DNA of 64,000 nt from assembly GCA_035293985.1 (NCBI GenBank), contig DATGLS010000014.1, forward strand, positions 186,001 to 250,000, in the 5' to 3' direction. Positions 53,953 to 63,445 of the stretch are shown piece after piece (the first letter of the stretch is position 1; each line of letters begins with the position of its first letter). The DNA comes from JAVDCA01 sp035293985 (GTDB taxonomy: Bacteria > Pseudomonadota > Alphaproteobacteria > Rhizobiales > Xanthobacteraceae). The notes beneath the pieces were generated by a model. The model was not told the origin of the DNA. It saw nothing but the letters and a program-made list of their open reading frames with translations, and ran no database searches. The position numbers and the translations under genes were made by a program.

Positions 53953-54383
53953 CGACGAAGAGCGGATATTCCATCATCGCGGCCGAGTTCAACAAGCCGC
54001 TCACCGACGGCATGGTCGAGATCGCGCGCGAGGAGATGAAGGCACACGGCCTCCCGTTCCTCAGGCTTTTGCATGTCCCCGGCTGCTACGAGCTGCCCCT
54101 GGTGGCTGAGATCGAGATCGCGGATCACAACGTCGAAGGCCTCATCACGCTCGGATACATCGAGCGAGGCGAGACGCTGCATGGCGAAGTGATGGGCCAC
54201 GTCGTCCACCGCGCACTCGTCGAGTTGCAGCTTAAGGTCAGAAAGCCCATCGGCCTCGGGATCATCGGCCCTGGGGCCACCCCCGAGCAGGCCAAGGTCC
54301 GCCAAGCCCCGGCGGCCAAGAACGCCGTCCTTGCCGTCAAGCGGATTGCCGATATCTTGCAGGCCAAGAGGGTCGGCAAGTAG
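53949..54383 (+). CDS. ribH: 6,7-Dimethyl-8-ribityllumazine synthase, second type
   Basis: 144 residues from a GTG that overlaps the preceding stop. Lumazine synthase features are present: AEFNKPLTDGMVEIAREEM at the ribityl-binding end, CYELPL, ITLGYIERGETLHGEVMG with the active-site His, and IIGPGATPEQAKVRQAPAAKNAVLAVKRIADIL. It condenses the pyrimidine with the butanone phosphate in riboflavin synthesis. It is coupled to an acetyltransferase gene and sits near the decayed tRNA-Thr copy, so it is probably an extra, acquired or duplicated, copy rather than the housekeeping one. Confidence 0.9.
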   Translation: MTTKSGYSIIAAEFNKPLTDGMVEIAREEMKAHGLPFLRLLHVPGCYELPLVAEIEIADHNVEGLITLGYIERGETLHGEVMGHVVHRALVELQLKVRKPIGLGIIGPGATPEQAKVRQAPAAKNAVLAVKRIADILQAKRVGK

Positions 54384-54810
54384 GCCGCGCCGTCGAGCGG
54401 CTTCGGCCGTGGGCCGTCTTCGGATACCGCGTGCTTTCCGCCTCCCCCCAGGAACCGCGGCACAAGCTTGATCGCACCTTCCGGGTGCCGCATTCCGGCG
54501 CCGCGCCAACTGTTGCTCCAAAAAATCGCCCCGCCGCCCGCGGGCCGCGCGATTCTGGATGCCGCAATGGCTCAGCCGGTAGAGCGCATCATCGTAATGA
54601 GGGGCTCGCGGGTCGAATCCCTCTTGGGGCACCGGCACTTAGGTTCTCAAACACTCCCTCGCACTTGGCGTTTGTGCTCGCAAAGTCGGCGCAGCGTCGG
54701 CTGTTGTACAAATGACACGGTAGCGAAACTTTACCGCGCGGCCGGTTGCGTCCCGACCAACTGCGCCTTTTGATAGAGAGGAAAAACATACCGTCGACAT
54801 GGGGGGACGC
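54384..54810. other. Intergenic region with the decayed tRNA-Thr copy
   Basis: About 430 bases between ribH and the next gene. It holds the tRNA-Thr-like copy with roughly 50 bases of shared 5' flank (about 54505-54560 compared with 49060-49117), then an AT-richer stretch before the hypothetical gene. No other coding frame is convincing. Confidence 0.7.
54561..54633 (+). pseudogene. Decayed tRNA-Thr copy
   Basis: Matches the intact tRNA-Thr over its whole length, but has lost a U in the anticodon loop (CATCATCGTAATGAGG in place of CATCATTCGTAATGATG), breaks the anticodon stem, lost a T in the T loop and has TTGGGGC opposite GCCGCAA. It cannot fold as a normal tRNA. The shared 5' flank (GCGGGCCGCGCGATTC) shows the whole locus was copied. 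Confidence 0.88.
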
Positions 54811-55302
54811 ATGGCACGCAAAGCGAGAAGCGGCGCAAAGGCATCATCGGCTGACCTCAGCACAGCCGAAAAGCACGCAGCCGCGCTAGACAAGCATACC
54901 GAGGCACCCGGCGAGCACGCCAAGGCCCTGCGCGCCGCCGCCAGCGCGCAGCAGGCGCTGACGGCGGCATTGAACAAGAACACCGCCGCGCTCGCCTTGG
55001 TCCATTCGCAACTTCAAAAGATTGTCGACACCCAAAGCTGCGTCAGCAAGTGGTTGCGCGACAAGGGAGCAACCGAGGTCGAATCGAGGACCTACACCAA
55101 GAATATCGCGGATTTTCACATCGGTGGCCGTGTCGAGATGAACATGTTCGTTGCCGGCGTCGCGAAATGTCTGCAGGGCAAGAAGTATCGATACACGCCA
55201 ACGCCAAGCCCGGATTCCGCGGACTGGGGTCATCTTCTTGACCAGCTGCTCAACGGGACTCTCAACGATCTGGTGAACTGGTTCGTGCCGAACATCGCTT
55301 GA
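54811..55302 (+). CDS. Hypothetical protein with Ala-rich helical N-terminus
   Basis: 163 residues from the ATG at 54811, with GGGGGGA just ahead; an ATG at 54799 is possible. The N-terminal 90 residues are Ala-rich and helical (AEKHAAALDKHTEAPGEHAKALRAAASAQQALTAAL), the C-terminal part has NIADFHIGGRVEMNMFVAGVAKCLQGKKYRYTPTPSPDS. No membrane segment. No family can be named. It is the first of three unknown genes on the same strand next to the tRNA copy. Confidence 0.65.
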   Translation: MARKARSGAKASSADLSTAEKHAAALDKHTEAPGEHAKALRAAASAQQALTAALNKNTAALALVHSQLQKIVDTQSCVSKWLRDKGATEVESRTYTKNIADFHIGGRVEMNMFVAGVAKCLQGKKYRYTPTPSPDSADWGHLLDQLLNGTLNDLVNWFVPNIA

Positions 55303-55360
55303 CCGCTGCGGGCGGAATGGCGGCAAGGCGTGTGCTCAGCGTGAGCGTGTGGGGGATGTC

Positions 55361-56791
55361 ATGGCCTTTCGTTTCGTTGTCATCGGATCGGTGATCGGGG
55401 TGCTCGCGGCCGTGCCGCCCGCCAGTGCGGCGTCGCCCGGCGACAAGGACATCGATCCGAACCTGCCGCGGCACGCCGACGTGTGCAGCGGCGGCTTCGT
55501 GGCGAAAAAGCAGCTTGCCTATCAGTTGCTGGTGAACGTAAAGGCCACTCACGCAATCATGCGCATCAGCGCCGGCCCGGACCTGTGGCACCGGATTTTC
55601 GTCGACGACCATTTCTGCCCGGTGCCGTCGATCACGGTCTGTGCGAAGGACCCCAAGAGCGACGCTTGCAAAGCCGCGAAATCCTGCGAGTCCGACCAGC
55701 TTGCAGCCCAGGATGCCGCGACTTCCTTCTTTCGGGCCGTCAATGTCAATGTCCATATACACAGGTCGACGAAAGCGTATGCGCCGAGCCAGGCGCTTCT
55801 CAAGCTCAATGGAAATGATCCGGATCCTGCGGTCGGCATCCCGGCGCAGGTCGAGCTGTTCTTCGCAGCCGGCACGGCGAACGACGACCGGGACACGAAG
55901 AGCAGCATCGCCTGCACGGCGGACGAGCCGCCGGCTCCGCCGGCGCCCTACAACGCACTCAACGATACCTCGCCGCTCTCCAAGCTGCGTCTGCGCGGGC
56001 TGTCCGACGATCTCTACATCGATCGCACCAACCCCAACTTCAAGGCGACCACCGCCGCGAGCGGCAGTTTCAGCGACGACACGCACGCGGCGCATACCTC
56101 GACCGCCAAGATCACGGCGTCGTTGGGATACACGTTCGACCTCCCGTTCAACACTGAGATCGTCCCCTATGTGTCGATCAACGAGAGCCTGACCGACACC
56201 CAGCTCAAGCCACGCGTGAAGGATCCGACGAACAGCGTCGCCGCGGGCGTCTTGTTCGAGCGCTTTTTCCTCAATCCCGATCGTCCCGAGATCACCCATG
56301 TCCTCTCGATCAAGCCGCAGTACCTCGGCAACACCACCGACCACAGCCAACTCGCCAGCGCGCGGATGATCTACGCGCCCTGGATCGACTCGCCGTTCTT
56401 CAACCTGAATACCTTTCGCGAGCTGCCCTTCCTGCCCGGTCCGACCTGGGGTCAGATCCTGTTCGATATCAGGAACGATGCGGGGACCTACACAAATCGG
56501 GGCAACATGCCCGCCATCGTTACCGCCAACCGGGATTTCGATCGGATCGGCTCGCGCGTCGGGCTCGTCCTCACCACGGATAATTTTCCATCCGTCACCT
56601 TCAACGTCACCGAGACATACATGTACGGCGTGACCGGGTTCTATCGCAGTGTCGAAAACACCCAGGCGTCGGTGACGTACAATCTCGTCAACAGTTATCT
56701 TGGCCTCACTGCGAGCTATAAGCGAGGGCGGGACATCGACACCGCCGTGGCGTCGCAAATTTGGATGCTGAGCCTTACGGGGCGATACTGA
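55361..56791 (+). CDS. Exported protein, possibly outer-membrane
   Basis: 476 residues from the ATG at 55361 with GGGGGA upstream. A signal peptide (cleavage near PASAAS) is followed by paired cysteines (CSGGF, CPVPSITVCAKDPKSDACKAAKSCES), then a beta-rich C-terminal half with alternating hydrophobic strands (VLSIKPQYLG; SVTFNVTETYMYGVTGFYR; ASVTYNLVNSYLGLTASYK) ending in the aromatic Y of LTGRY. This suggests an outer-membrane beta-barrel or beta-rich surface protein. No family recognised. Confidence 0.75.
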   Translation: MAFRFVVIGSVIGVLAAVPPASAASPGDKDIDPNLPRHADVCSGGFVAKKQLAYQLLVNVKATHAIMRISAGPDLWHRIFVDDHFCPVPSITVCAKDPKSDACKAAKSCESDQLAAQDAATSFFRAVNVNVHIHRSTKAYAPSQALLKLNGNDPDPAVGIPAQVELFFAAGTANDDRDTKSSIACTADEPPAPPAPYNALNDTSPLSKLRLRGLSDDLYIDRTNPNFKATTAASGSFSDDTHAAHTSTAKITASLGYTFDLPFNTEIVPYVSINESLTDTQLKPRVKDPTNSVAAGVLFERFFLNPDRPEITHVLSIKPQYLGNTTDHSQLASARMIYAPWIDSPFFNLNTFRELPFLPGPTWGQILFDIRNDAGTYTNRGNMPAIVTANRDFDRIGSRVGLVLTTDNFPSVTFNVTETYMYGVTGFYRSVENTQASVTYNLVNSYLGLTASYKRGRDIDTAVASQIWMLSLTGRY

Positions 56792-56957
56792 GAGAACATA
56801 CCGGCGCTCGGCTCGGCTGGCCTCGGCAGCGTCGCGATGCCGATCTTTATCGCCATCGCGGCGTGTGGTTGCTCATCAAATTGGAGAATGGGCGCAGCCT
56901 GGCTCGCCGGCGATCGGCATCCATATTGGAACGCGAGCCCGCGGAGGATCCGGCGCG

Positions 56958-57323
56958 ATGCCCGACATTGGGGAATTGCGATCCTTGCTGACCAAGATGA
57001 AGGCCTCGAACGGACCGAGTCCTCAGCTCGACAAGGACATTGCAACCGTCCTGGGCCGGCTCCCCGGCGGCGCCGAAGCGCCGCCGCGGTGGACGGCCTC
57101 GATCGATGACGCCATGAAGTTGTTCAACGAGCTCCTGCCCGGGCGCCCGATGGAAATCGTCCCCGCGCCGGGCAACAAGGGATTTATCTGCTCGGTCAAG
57201 CTCTACGGAAGTATGCCGGCCACATTCCCTTACGCCATGCACATCGCGAAGACTGCCGCCATGGCGCTCATGGCCGCCATGATACAGACGCTGCTCGCCG
57301 TAGAGATCGACCCCTGGTCATAG
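56958..57323 (+). CDS. Small conserved hypothetical protein
   Basis: 121 residues. The start at 56958 follows GGAGGATCC; in-frame starts further up to 56865 add low-complexity residues. The pattern LLTKMKASNGPSPQLDKDIA, then RWTASIDDAMKLFNELLPGRP, resembles a group of small proteins common in alphaproteobacterial prophages and genomes. Function unknown. Ends in a hydrophobic stretch AAMALMAAMIQTLLAVEI, likely a helix of the fold. Confidence 0.62.
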   Translation: MPDIGELRSLLTKMKASNGPSPQLDKDIATVLGRLPGGAEAPPRWTASIDDAMKLFNELLPGRPMEIVPAPGNKGFICSVKLYGSMPATFPYAMHIAKTAAMALMAAMIQTLLAVEIDPWS

Positions 57324-57546
57324 CGGACGCGCGGCGCGCGCCGAACCCTCGTGCAAATCGTGCGCAGGGGCGCGGATGCTTAACGCAACCTTGCTGGGTC
57401 TCGTCGCATTGGCGGCGGAACTGCTACGCGCCGCCACCCTTCGCTAACCTCTCCTTAGCCACGCCGCGTACAATTGCCCTCCCGGCAACCAGCCGCTAGG
57501 CGAACGTGCATAATGTGCATGCAGGCGAACGGGAGGTCGCCCGCCG

Positions 57547-60500
57547 ATGACGCAGCCGTCGGGGACCAGCCAACAGCCCTTCCTGCGGTGGCTTTACGCG
57601 ATTGCGCAGAGCTCGACGCTGCTCGGCCTCGGCATGATCGGGCTCATCTGGATGAGCCTCGCCTTCCACGTCTCGATCGAGCGCGACAACGCCGAGCAGG
57701 CCGCGATCGAAAACTCGAAGAACCTCGCTCGCGCCTTCGACGCCCATCTCTCCCAGTCGCTCGCCGACATCAGCCGCACGCTCGGCGTGATGCGCGCCTA
57801 CTATTTGCGCGACCCGGACCATTTCGACCTGCGCCTGTGGAACGACGGCGGCCGCTTCGGCCGCGAGATGATCCAGATCTCGATCGTCGGCGCCGACGGC
57901 CATGTGCGCGGGTCGAGCGCCGCGCAGTGGGAGCCGGTCTATGTCGGCGATCGCGAGCATTTCCGCGCGCTCGCCGCCACGCGCGACGACATCCTCTACA
58001 TCTCCAAGCCGGTGATCGGGCGCATCTCCCACCGCCCCACCATCCAGCTGTCGCGCCGCATCGAGCGCGCCGACGGCAGCTTCGGCGGCATCATCACGGC
58101 GAGCCTCGACCCCTCCTATTTCGCCAGGCTCTACGATTCCGTCGCGGTCGGCGCCGACGGCTACATCCACGTGATCGGCACCGACGGCATCATCCGCGCG
58201 GCCGGCGGCAGCGTGCAGGAGGAGCCCGGCCGCGACATCACCACGTCGCGCATGTTCACGCTGCTCAAGACCCAGCCCGACGGCTGGTTCTACAGCGACA
58301 GCCCGCATGTCGACGGCATCCGCCGCCTCGTCGTCTACCGCACCATCAAGGATTTCCCCCTCATCGTCTCGATCGGCCGCTCGACCCAGGAGATCTTCGC
58401 GTCCGTCACCGCCAAGCAGCGCTCCTACAACACCATCGCGGCGATCCTCACGGCGCTCATTCTCGCCGCCATCGGCCAGAGCGTGCACGGCGCGCTGCGG
58501 CTCGGCCGCGCCTCGGAGGAGCAGCGCCTGCAGAATGCGCGCTTCCACGCCGCCCTCAACAACATGCCGCACGGCGTGTCGATGTACGATCGCGACGGCG
58601 GCCTGCTCGTCTCCAACAGCCGCTATCTCGACATGTACGGCATGCCGCCGGAGCTCGCCGCCATCGGCACGCCGGTCGAGAAACTGATCGCCCACCGCCT
58701 CGCCCGGGAAGGCACCGTCGGCGACCCGGCCGAGCGGGCCCGCGACCTGCTCGCCTCGATCGCGGCCGGCAAGCCCGTCGTGGTGCAAAGCCGGCTCGGC
58801 GACGGCCGCACCATCAACATCACCCAGCTGCCGATCCCCGGCGGCGGCTTCGTCGCGACGCACGAGGACATCACCGGCCGCCAGCAGGCCGAGCGCGAGC
58901 TGCGCAGCACCAAGAACTTCCTCGACACGATCATCGAGAACATCCCGATGCCGCTCGTGGTCAAGGATCCCCAGACGCAGAAGTTCACCTTCGTCAACCA
59001 GGCCTATGAGGAGTTCATCGGCCGGCCGCGCGAGAACATCATCGGCAAGACCGTCTACGACCTCTATCCGGTCGAGCACGCCCAGCCGATCGTCGACCAG
59101 GACAATGCGGCCTCGGCGGCCGCCCGCACCGGCAGCACCAATCTGATCAAGGCGGAGCTGCCGGCGCTAACGCCGCGCGGCGAGCGCATCATCAACACGC
59201 TGCGCCTCGCCGTCGGCGGCGAGGACGAGACGCCCGGCCATCTCATCACCGTGTTCGAGGACGTCACCGACCGGCGCAAGGCGGAGGAGCAGGTCGTGCA
59301 CATGGCGCTGCACGACGCGCTCACGGATCTGCCCAACCGCACGCGCTTCCAGGCGCGCCTGCGCGAGGCGCTCGCGCGCGTCGAGCGCGGCGACAAGCTC
59401 GCGGTGCACTGCCTCGACCTCGACAACTTCAAGAACATCAACGACGCGCTCGGCCACGCCGTCGGCGACGAGCTGCTCAAGTCGGTCGCCGCCCGCCTGC
59501 GCGGCTGCGTGCGCGACGTCGACGCCATCGCGCGTCTCGGCGGCGACGAGTTCGCCATCATCCAGTGCCCTATCGAGGATGCCGCGGACGCGGCCCGTCT
59601 CGCCCAGCGCATCCGCGACGAGATCGGCAAGCCGTTCGATCTCGGCGGCGTGCAGGCGGTGTGCAACGCCTCGATCGGCATCGCGGTCGCGCCGACCGAC
59701 GCCACCGAGCCGGAGGCGCTGCTCAAGCAGGCCGACATGGCGCTGTACGGCGCGAAGGCGGAGGGCCGCGGCGTCTACCGCTTCTTCCAGCCCGAGATGG
59801 ACGCACGCATGCGGCTGCGCCACGCGATCGAGCAGGACCTGCGCGACGCCATCGCGGTGGGCGGCTTCCGCCTGTACTACCAGCCGGTGGTCGACGTCGC
59901 GTCCGGCGAGGTCACCGGGGTCGAGGCGCTGCTGCGCTGGCCGCATCCCGAGCGCGGCATGGTGCCGCCGTCCGAGTTCATCTCGGTCGCCGAGGAAAGC
60001 GCGCTGATCATTCCCCTCGGCGAATGGGTGCTGCGCCGCGCGCTCACCGACGCGGCGTGCTGGCCCGAGCACATCCGCATCGCGGTCAATCTGTCGCCGG
60101 TGCAGTTCCGCAGCCGCACCCTCGCCCAGACCGTGATCGCCGCCTGCGCGGCCGCCCGCGTGTCGCCGACGCGGCTCGAGCTCGAGGTCACCGAGGCCGC
60201 GTTCCTCGCCGCCACCAAGGACGTGCTGGCGACGCTCGACCAGCTGCGCCACCTCGGCGTGAAGATCGTGATGGACGACTTCGGCACCGGCTACTCGTCG
60301 CTCAACTACCTGCGTCGCTTCCGCTTCGACAAGATCAAGATCGATCGCTCGTTCGTGCGCGATCTCGCCGACCGCGGCAGCCTCTCCGCCGTGATCATCG
60401 AGGCGGTGGTGCGGCTCGCCCGCGCCCTCGACGTCACGACGACGGCCGAGGGCGTCGAGACCGTCGAGCAGCTCGACATCATCCGTGCCGCCGGCGTCAC

Positions 60501-60594
60501 CCAGATGCAGGGCTTCCTCTACAGCCCCGCCCGTCCGCTCGAGGACATCGACGCGCTGTTCGCCGTCGACACGCGCAAGGTCAGCGCGGCGTAA
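57547..60594 (+). CDS. c-di-GMP signalling protein: PDC sensor, PAS, GGDEF, EAL
   Basis: 1015 residues with ribosome site GGGAGG. A membrane segment near residues 20-40 is followed by a PDC-type (dCache-like) periplasmic sensor (YVGDREHFRALAATRDDILYISKPVIGRISHRPTIQLSRRI), a second membrane segment near 295-318, then two PAS-like domains (NARFHAALNNMPHGVSMYDRDGGLLVSNSRYLDM; FLDTIIENIPMPLVVKDPQTQKFTFVN). GGDEF is intact (ARLGGDEFAII). The EAL domain has EALLRW, NLSPVQFR, DDFGTGYSSLNYLRRF, so both activities may be present. It makes or breaks c-di-GMP in response to an outside ligand. Confidence 0.95.
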   Translation: MTQPSGTSQQPFLRWLYAIAQSSTLLGLGMIGLIWMSLAFHVSIERDNAEQAAIENSKNLARAFDAHLSQSLADISRTLGVMRAYYLRDPDHFDLRLWNDGGRFGREMIQISIVGADGHVRGSSAAQWEPVYVGDREHFRALAATRDDILYISKPVIGRISHRPTIQLSRRIERADGSFGGIITASLDPSYFARLYDSVAVGADGYIHVIGTDGIIRAAGGSVQEEPGRDITTSRMFTLLKTQPDGWFYSDSPHVDGIRRLVVYRTIKDFPLIVSIGRSTQEIFASVTAKQRSYNTIAAILTALILAAIGQSVHGALRLGRASEEQRLQNARFHAALNNMPHGVSMYDRDGGLLVSNSRYLDMYGMPPELAAIGTPVEKLIAHRLAREGTVGDPAERARDLLASIAAGKPVVVQSRLGDGRTINITQLPIPGGGFVATHEDITGRQQAERELRSTKNFLDTIIENIPMPLVVKDPQTQKFTFVNQAYEEFIGRPRENIIGKTVYDLYPVEHAQPIVDQDNAASAAARTGSTNLIKAELPALTPRGERIINTLRLAVGGEDETPGHLITVFEDVTDRRKAEEQVVHMALHDALTDLPNRTRFQARLREALARVERGDKLAVHCLDLDNFKNINDALGHAVGDELLKSVAARLRGCVRDVDAIARLGGDEFAIIQCPIEDAADAARLAQRIRDEIGKPFDLGGVQAVCNASIGIAVAPTDATEPEALLKQADMALYGAKAEGRGVYRFFQPEMDARMRLRHAIEQDLRDAIAVGGFRLYYQPVVDVASGEVTGVEALLRWPHPERGMVPPSEFISVAEESALIIPLGEWVLRRALTDAACWPEHIRIAVNLSPVQFRSRTLAQTVIAACAAARVSPTRLELEVTEAAFLAATKDVLATLDQLRHLGVKIVMDDFGTGYSSLNYLRRFRFDKIKIDRSFVRDLADRGSLSAVIIEAVVRLARALDVTTTAEGVETVEQLDIIRAAGVTQMQGFLYSPARPLEDIDALFAVDTRKVSAA

Positions 60595-60658
60595 GCCCCT
60601 AATCGCCTCAATGCTCCGACCGTCATCGCCCGGGAAAGCGGGCGATCGTCCTGCTCCG

Positions 60659-61060
60659 TTACTTCGCCGCGCTCTGGCAGCGGTAGAGCGTCGACTTGTA
60701 CTGGCTGCTTTCCTCGACGAAGCCGACGGTGTTGTCGTCCTTCAGCGTGAACTCGAGGCTCACGTCGAACGTGCTGCCGGTCTTGTTCTTGCACGTCCCG
60801 GACGCCGTGAGCACCTTGCCGTTCCACTTCTTGTCGCTCAACGTGCACGGCCCGAAATTCGAGTCGACCTGCTTGTCGCCGATCACGACGCGATTCTTGG
60901 CCTGGTCGGCGCTGCTGCCGTCGCCCTTGCACGCCTGCTTCTGCGTATAGGTTCCTTCCAAGGCCTTGTCCTGCGCGGCCGCATCCTGCGCCTGCACTGC
61001 ACCGACGCCGATGGTCGCGCCGATCGCGAAAATTCCGATGATGAGAGGTCCGACACGCAT
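60659..61060 (-). CDS. Small exported protein of unknown function
   Basis: 133 residues with a signal peptide (cleavage near VQAQD). A four-cysteine pattern (QKQACKG, FGPCTLS, TCKNKTGS, LYRCQSAAK) suggests two disulphides, and the strand pattern VVIGDKQVDSNFGPCTLSDKKWNGKVLTASGTC with SLEFTLKDDNTVGFV suggests a small beta-fold periplasmic protein. The family is unknown. Convergent with the c-di-GMP gene (64 bases apart). Confidence 0.75.
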   Translation of the reverse strand: MRVGPLIIGIFAIGATIGVGAVQAQDAAAQDKALEGTYTQKQACKGDGSSADQAKNRVVIGDKQVDSNFGPCTLSDKKWNGKVLTASGTCKNKTGSTFDVSLEFTLKDDNTVGFVEESSQYKSTLYRCQSAAK

Positions 61061-61627
61061 GGTCACGTCTGCTCCGTTCCGGTTTGCCGCCACGAACATC
61101 GCAATTGCGGCTGCGGTGTGTTGGTCGCGCCGTTCTGCGAACCGCGATGTCCACCCTGCATGACAACGCGATTTCGGCGCCTGCGACGCCAGCGGCGAGC
61201 GTTGGTCGACGCAAGGAGTCCGATCTGTTGCCGCAGCCCGGCGAGGTCGCGGCCGAGCACGGGGAATCGCGAAATTGCGCTGAAATGCTTCGGGATAGCT
61301 GATCGACAGGGGAGACTGTATAAGGATACCACCGTGAGCCGAAGGCGTTTGGCAGAACGAAGCCAAGTCAAAAAATCGAATGATCACAAATGTGCCCGGC
61401 ATAGAAGCCGCGGACGCGGCAATCTGTTCGCTAAACCCCTTACCGCTCGCAAACCCGGCGCGTCCGCAAAATTCCAGAACGAACCCAACTGGGATAACAG
61501 GAGCAACCACAAAGGGATCGCGCCGGCCGCGCGCGACCCCGCGCGCCGCCGGCGCTCCTCGCAAAGCCTTGGGGATCGCCGTGCGCCGCTGATTGACCCG
61601 CTATCGGTCTTCCTCCACAACGCGCGC
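61061..61627. other. Intergenic region upstream of purM
   Basis: About 570 bases with several overlapping short frames but none convincing; the frame continuous with purM includes low-complexity stretches and the string FQNEPNW, which I recognise as a shadow translation of interspersed sequence seen in related genomes. The purM promoter is expected near 61300-61600. Confidence 0.6.
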
Positions 61628-62722
<1,095 letters not shown>

Positions 62723-62745
62723 GGCCGCTTGCGCCGGCCTCTCGC

Positions 62746-62855
62746 TCCTCCCCCGCCGCGGGGGAGGGCGGGGAGGGGGCTCTCGCCACAAGTCCGGACG
62801 CCGCCCTACTTGCCCCCTCCGGCGCTTCGCGCGTATTCGGGAGGGGGCCCTCCGC
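62746..62855. repeat. Inverted-repeat family C, copy 5
   Basis: CTCGCTCCTCCCCCGCCGCGGGGGAGGGCGGGGAGGGGGC and CTTGCCCCCTCC...GGGAGGGGGCCC form a long GC-rich stem with unequal loops. It lies between the convergent purM and CMD-family genes and could end transcription on both strands. Confidence 0.7.
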
Positions 62856-62868
62856 ACCGTGCCTTACC

Positions 62869-63258
62869 TCACCACTCATATGCCTCATCCACCGGCACGC
62901 GATATCCGTGCACCAGGCGGTTGGTCTCGTTCGCCATCCCGACGACCGCCATCAGCTCGCCGAACATCGCCTCGCTCATGCCGGCCTTGCGCGCGGCGGC
63001 GCCGTGGCTGGCGATGCAGTAGCCGCAGCCGTTCGACACGCTGACGGCGAGATAGACCATCTCCTTGGTGAGCGTATCGAGCGCACCCGGCGCCATCACC
63101 TCCTTGATGCTCTCCCAGGTGCGCTCGAGCGTCACCGGATCGTTGGCGAGGTACTTCCAGAAATTGTTGACGTCCGCGACCTTGCGGGTCGCCTTGATGT
63201 CGTCGAACACCGCGCGCACCGCGGGCGATGCTGCGGCATAGTCGATGGGCTGGGGCAT
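62869..63258 (-). CDS. Carboxymuconolactone decarboxylase family protein
   Basis: 129 residues. AhpD-like fold with the redox motif SNGCGYCIASHGAAARKAGM (Cys-x-x-Cys and His), a helix start PAVRAVFDDIKATRKVADVNNFWKYLAN and late NETNRLVHGYRVPVDEAYEW. The group carries out disulphide-linked peroxide or decarboxylation chemistry; no exact substrate can be given. A repeat copy separates it from the ThDP enzyme. Confidence 0.9.
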   Translation of the reverse strand: MPQPIDYAAASPAVRAVFDDIKATRKVADVNNFWKYLANDPVTLERTWESIKEVMAPGALDTLTKEMVYLAVSVSNGCGYCIASHGAAARKAGMSEAMFGELMAVVGMANETNRLVHGYRVPVDEAYEW

Positions 63259-63271
63259 TGGTTTTTTACTC

Positions 63272-63434
63272 CGTCATTGCGAGGGCGCACCTATCTCGGG
63301 TTACCCAAGGTAGGCGATCATGACGCCCGAGTCGGGCGGGCCCGACTTGGGTGCGCCCGAAGCAATCTCGCGCCACAGGGACACGCGCCTGCTGATCGGG
63401 CTTGCTTCGTCGCCTTCGGCTCCTCGCAATGATG
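63272..63434. repeat. Inverted-repeat family B, copy 2 (enlarged)
   Basis: The outer arms CGTCATTGCGAGG and CCTCGCAATGATG match copy 1, and GCTTCG/CGAAGC pairs lie inside. The inner part also has a second inverted block (TCGGGTTACCCA; GCCCGACTTGGGT), so this copy is larger. It lies between the CMD gene and the ThDP enzyme. Confidence 0.75.
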
Positions 63435-63445
63435 CCGAAGACTGA

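Noticed and set aside
60485..61627. Long in-frame extension upstream of purM
   Set aside because: It crosses the end of the c-di-GMP gene and low-complexity sequence without any family features; the PurM match begins right after 61628.
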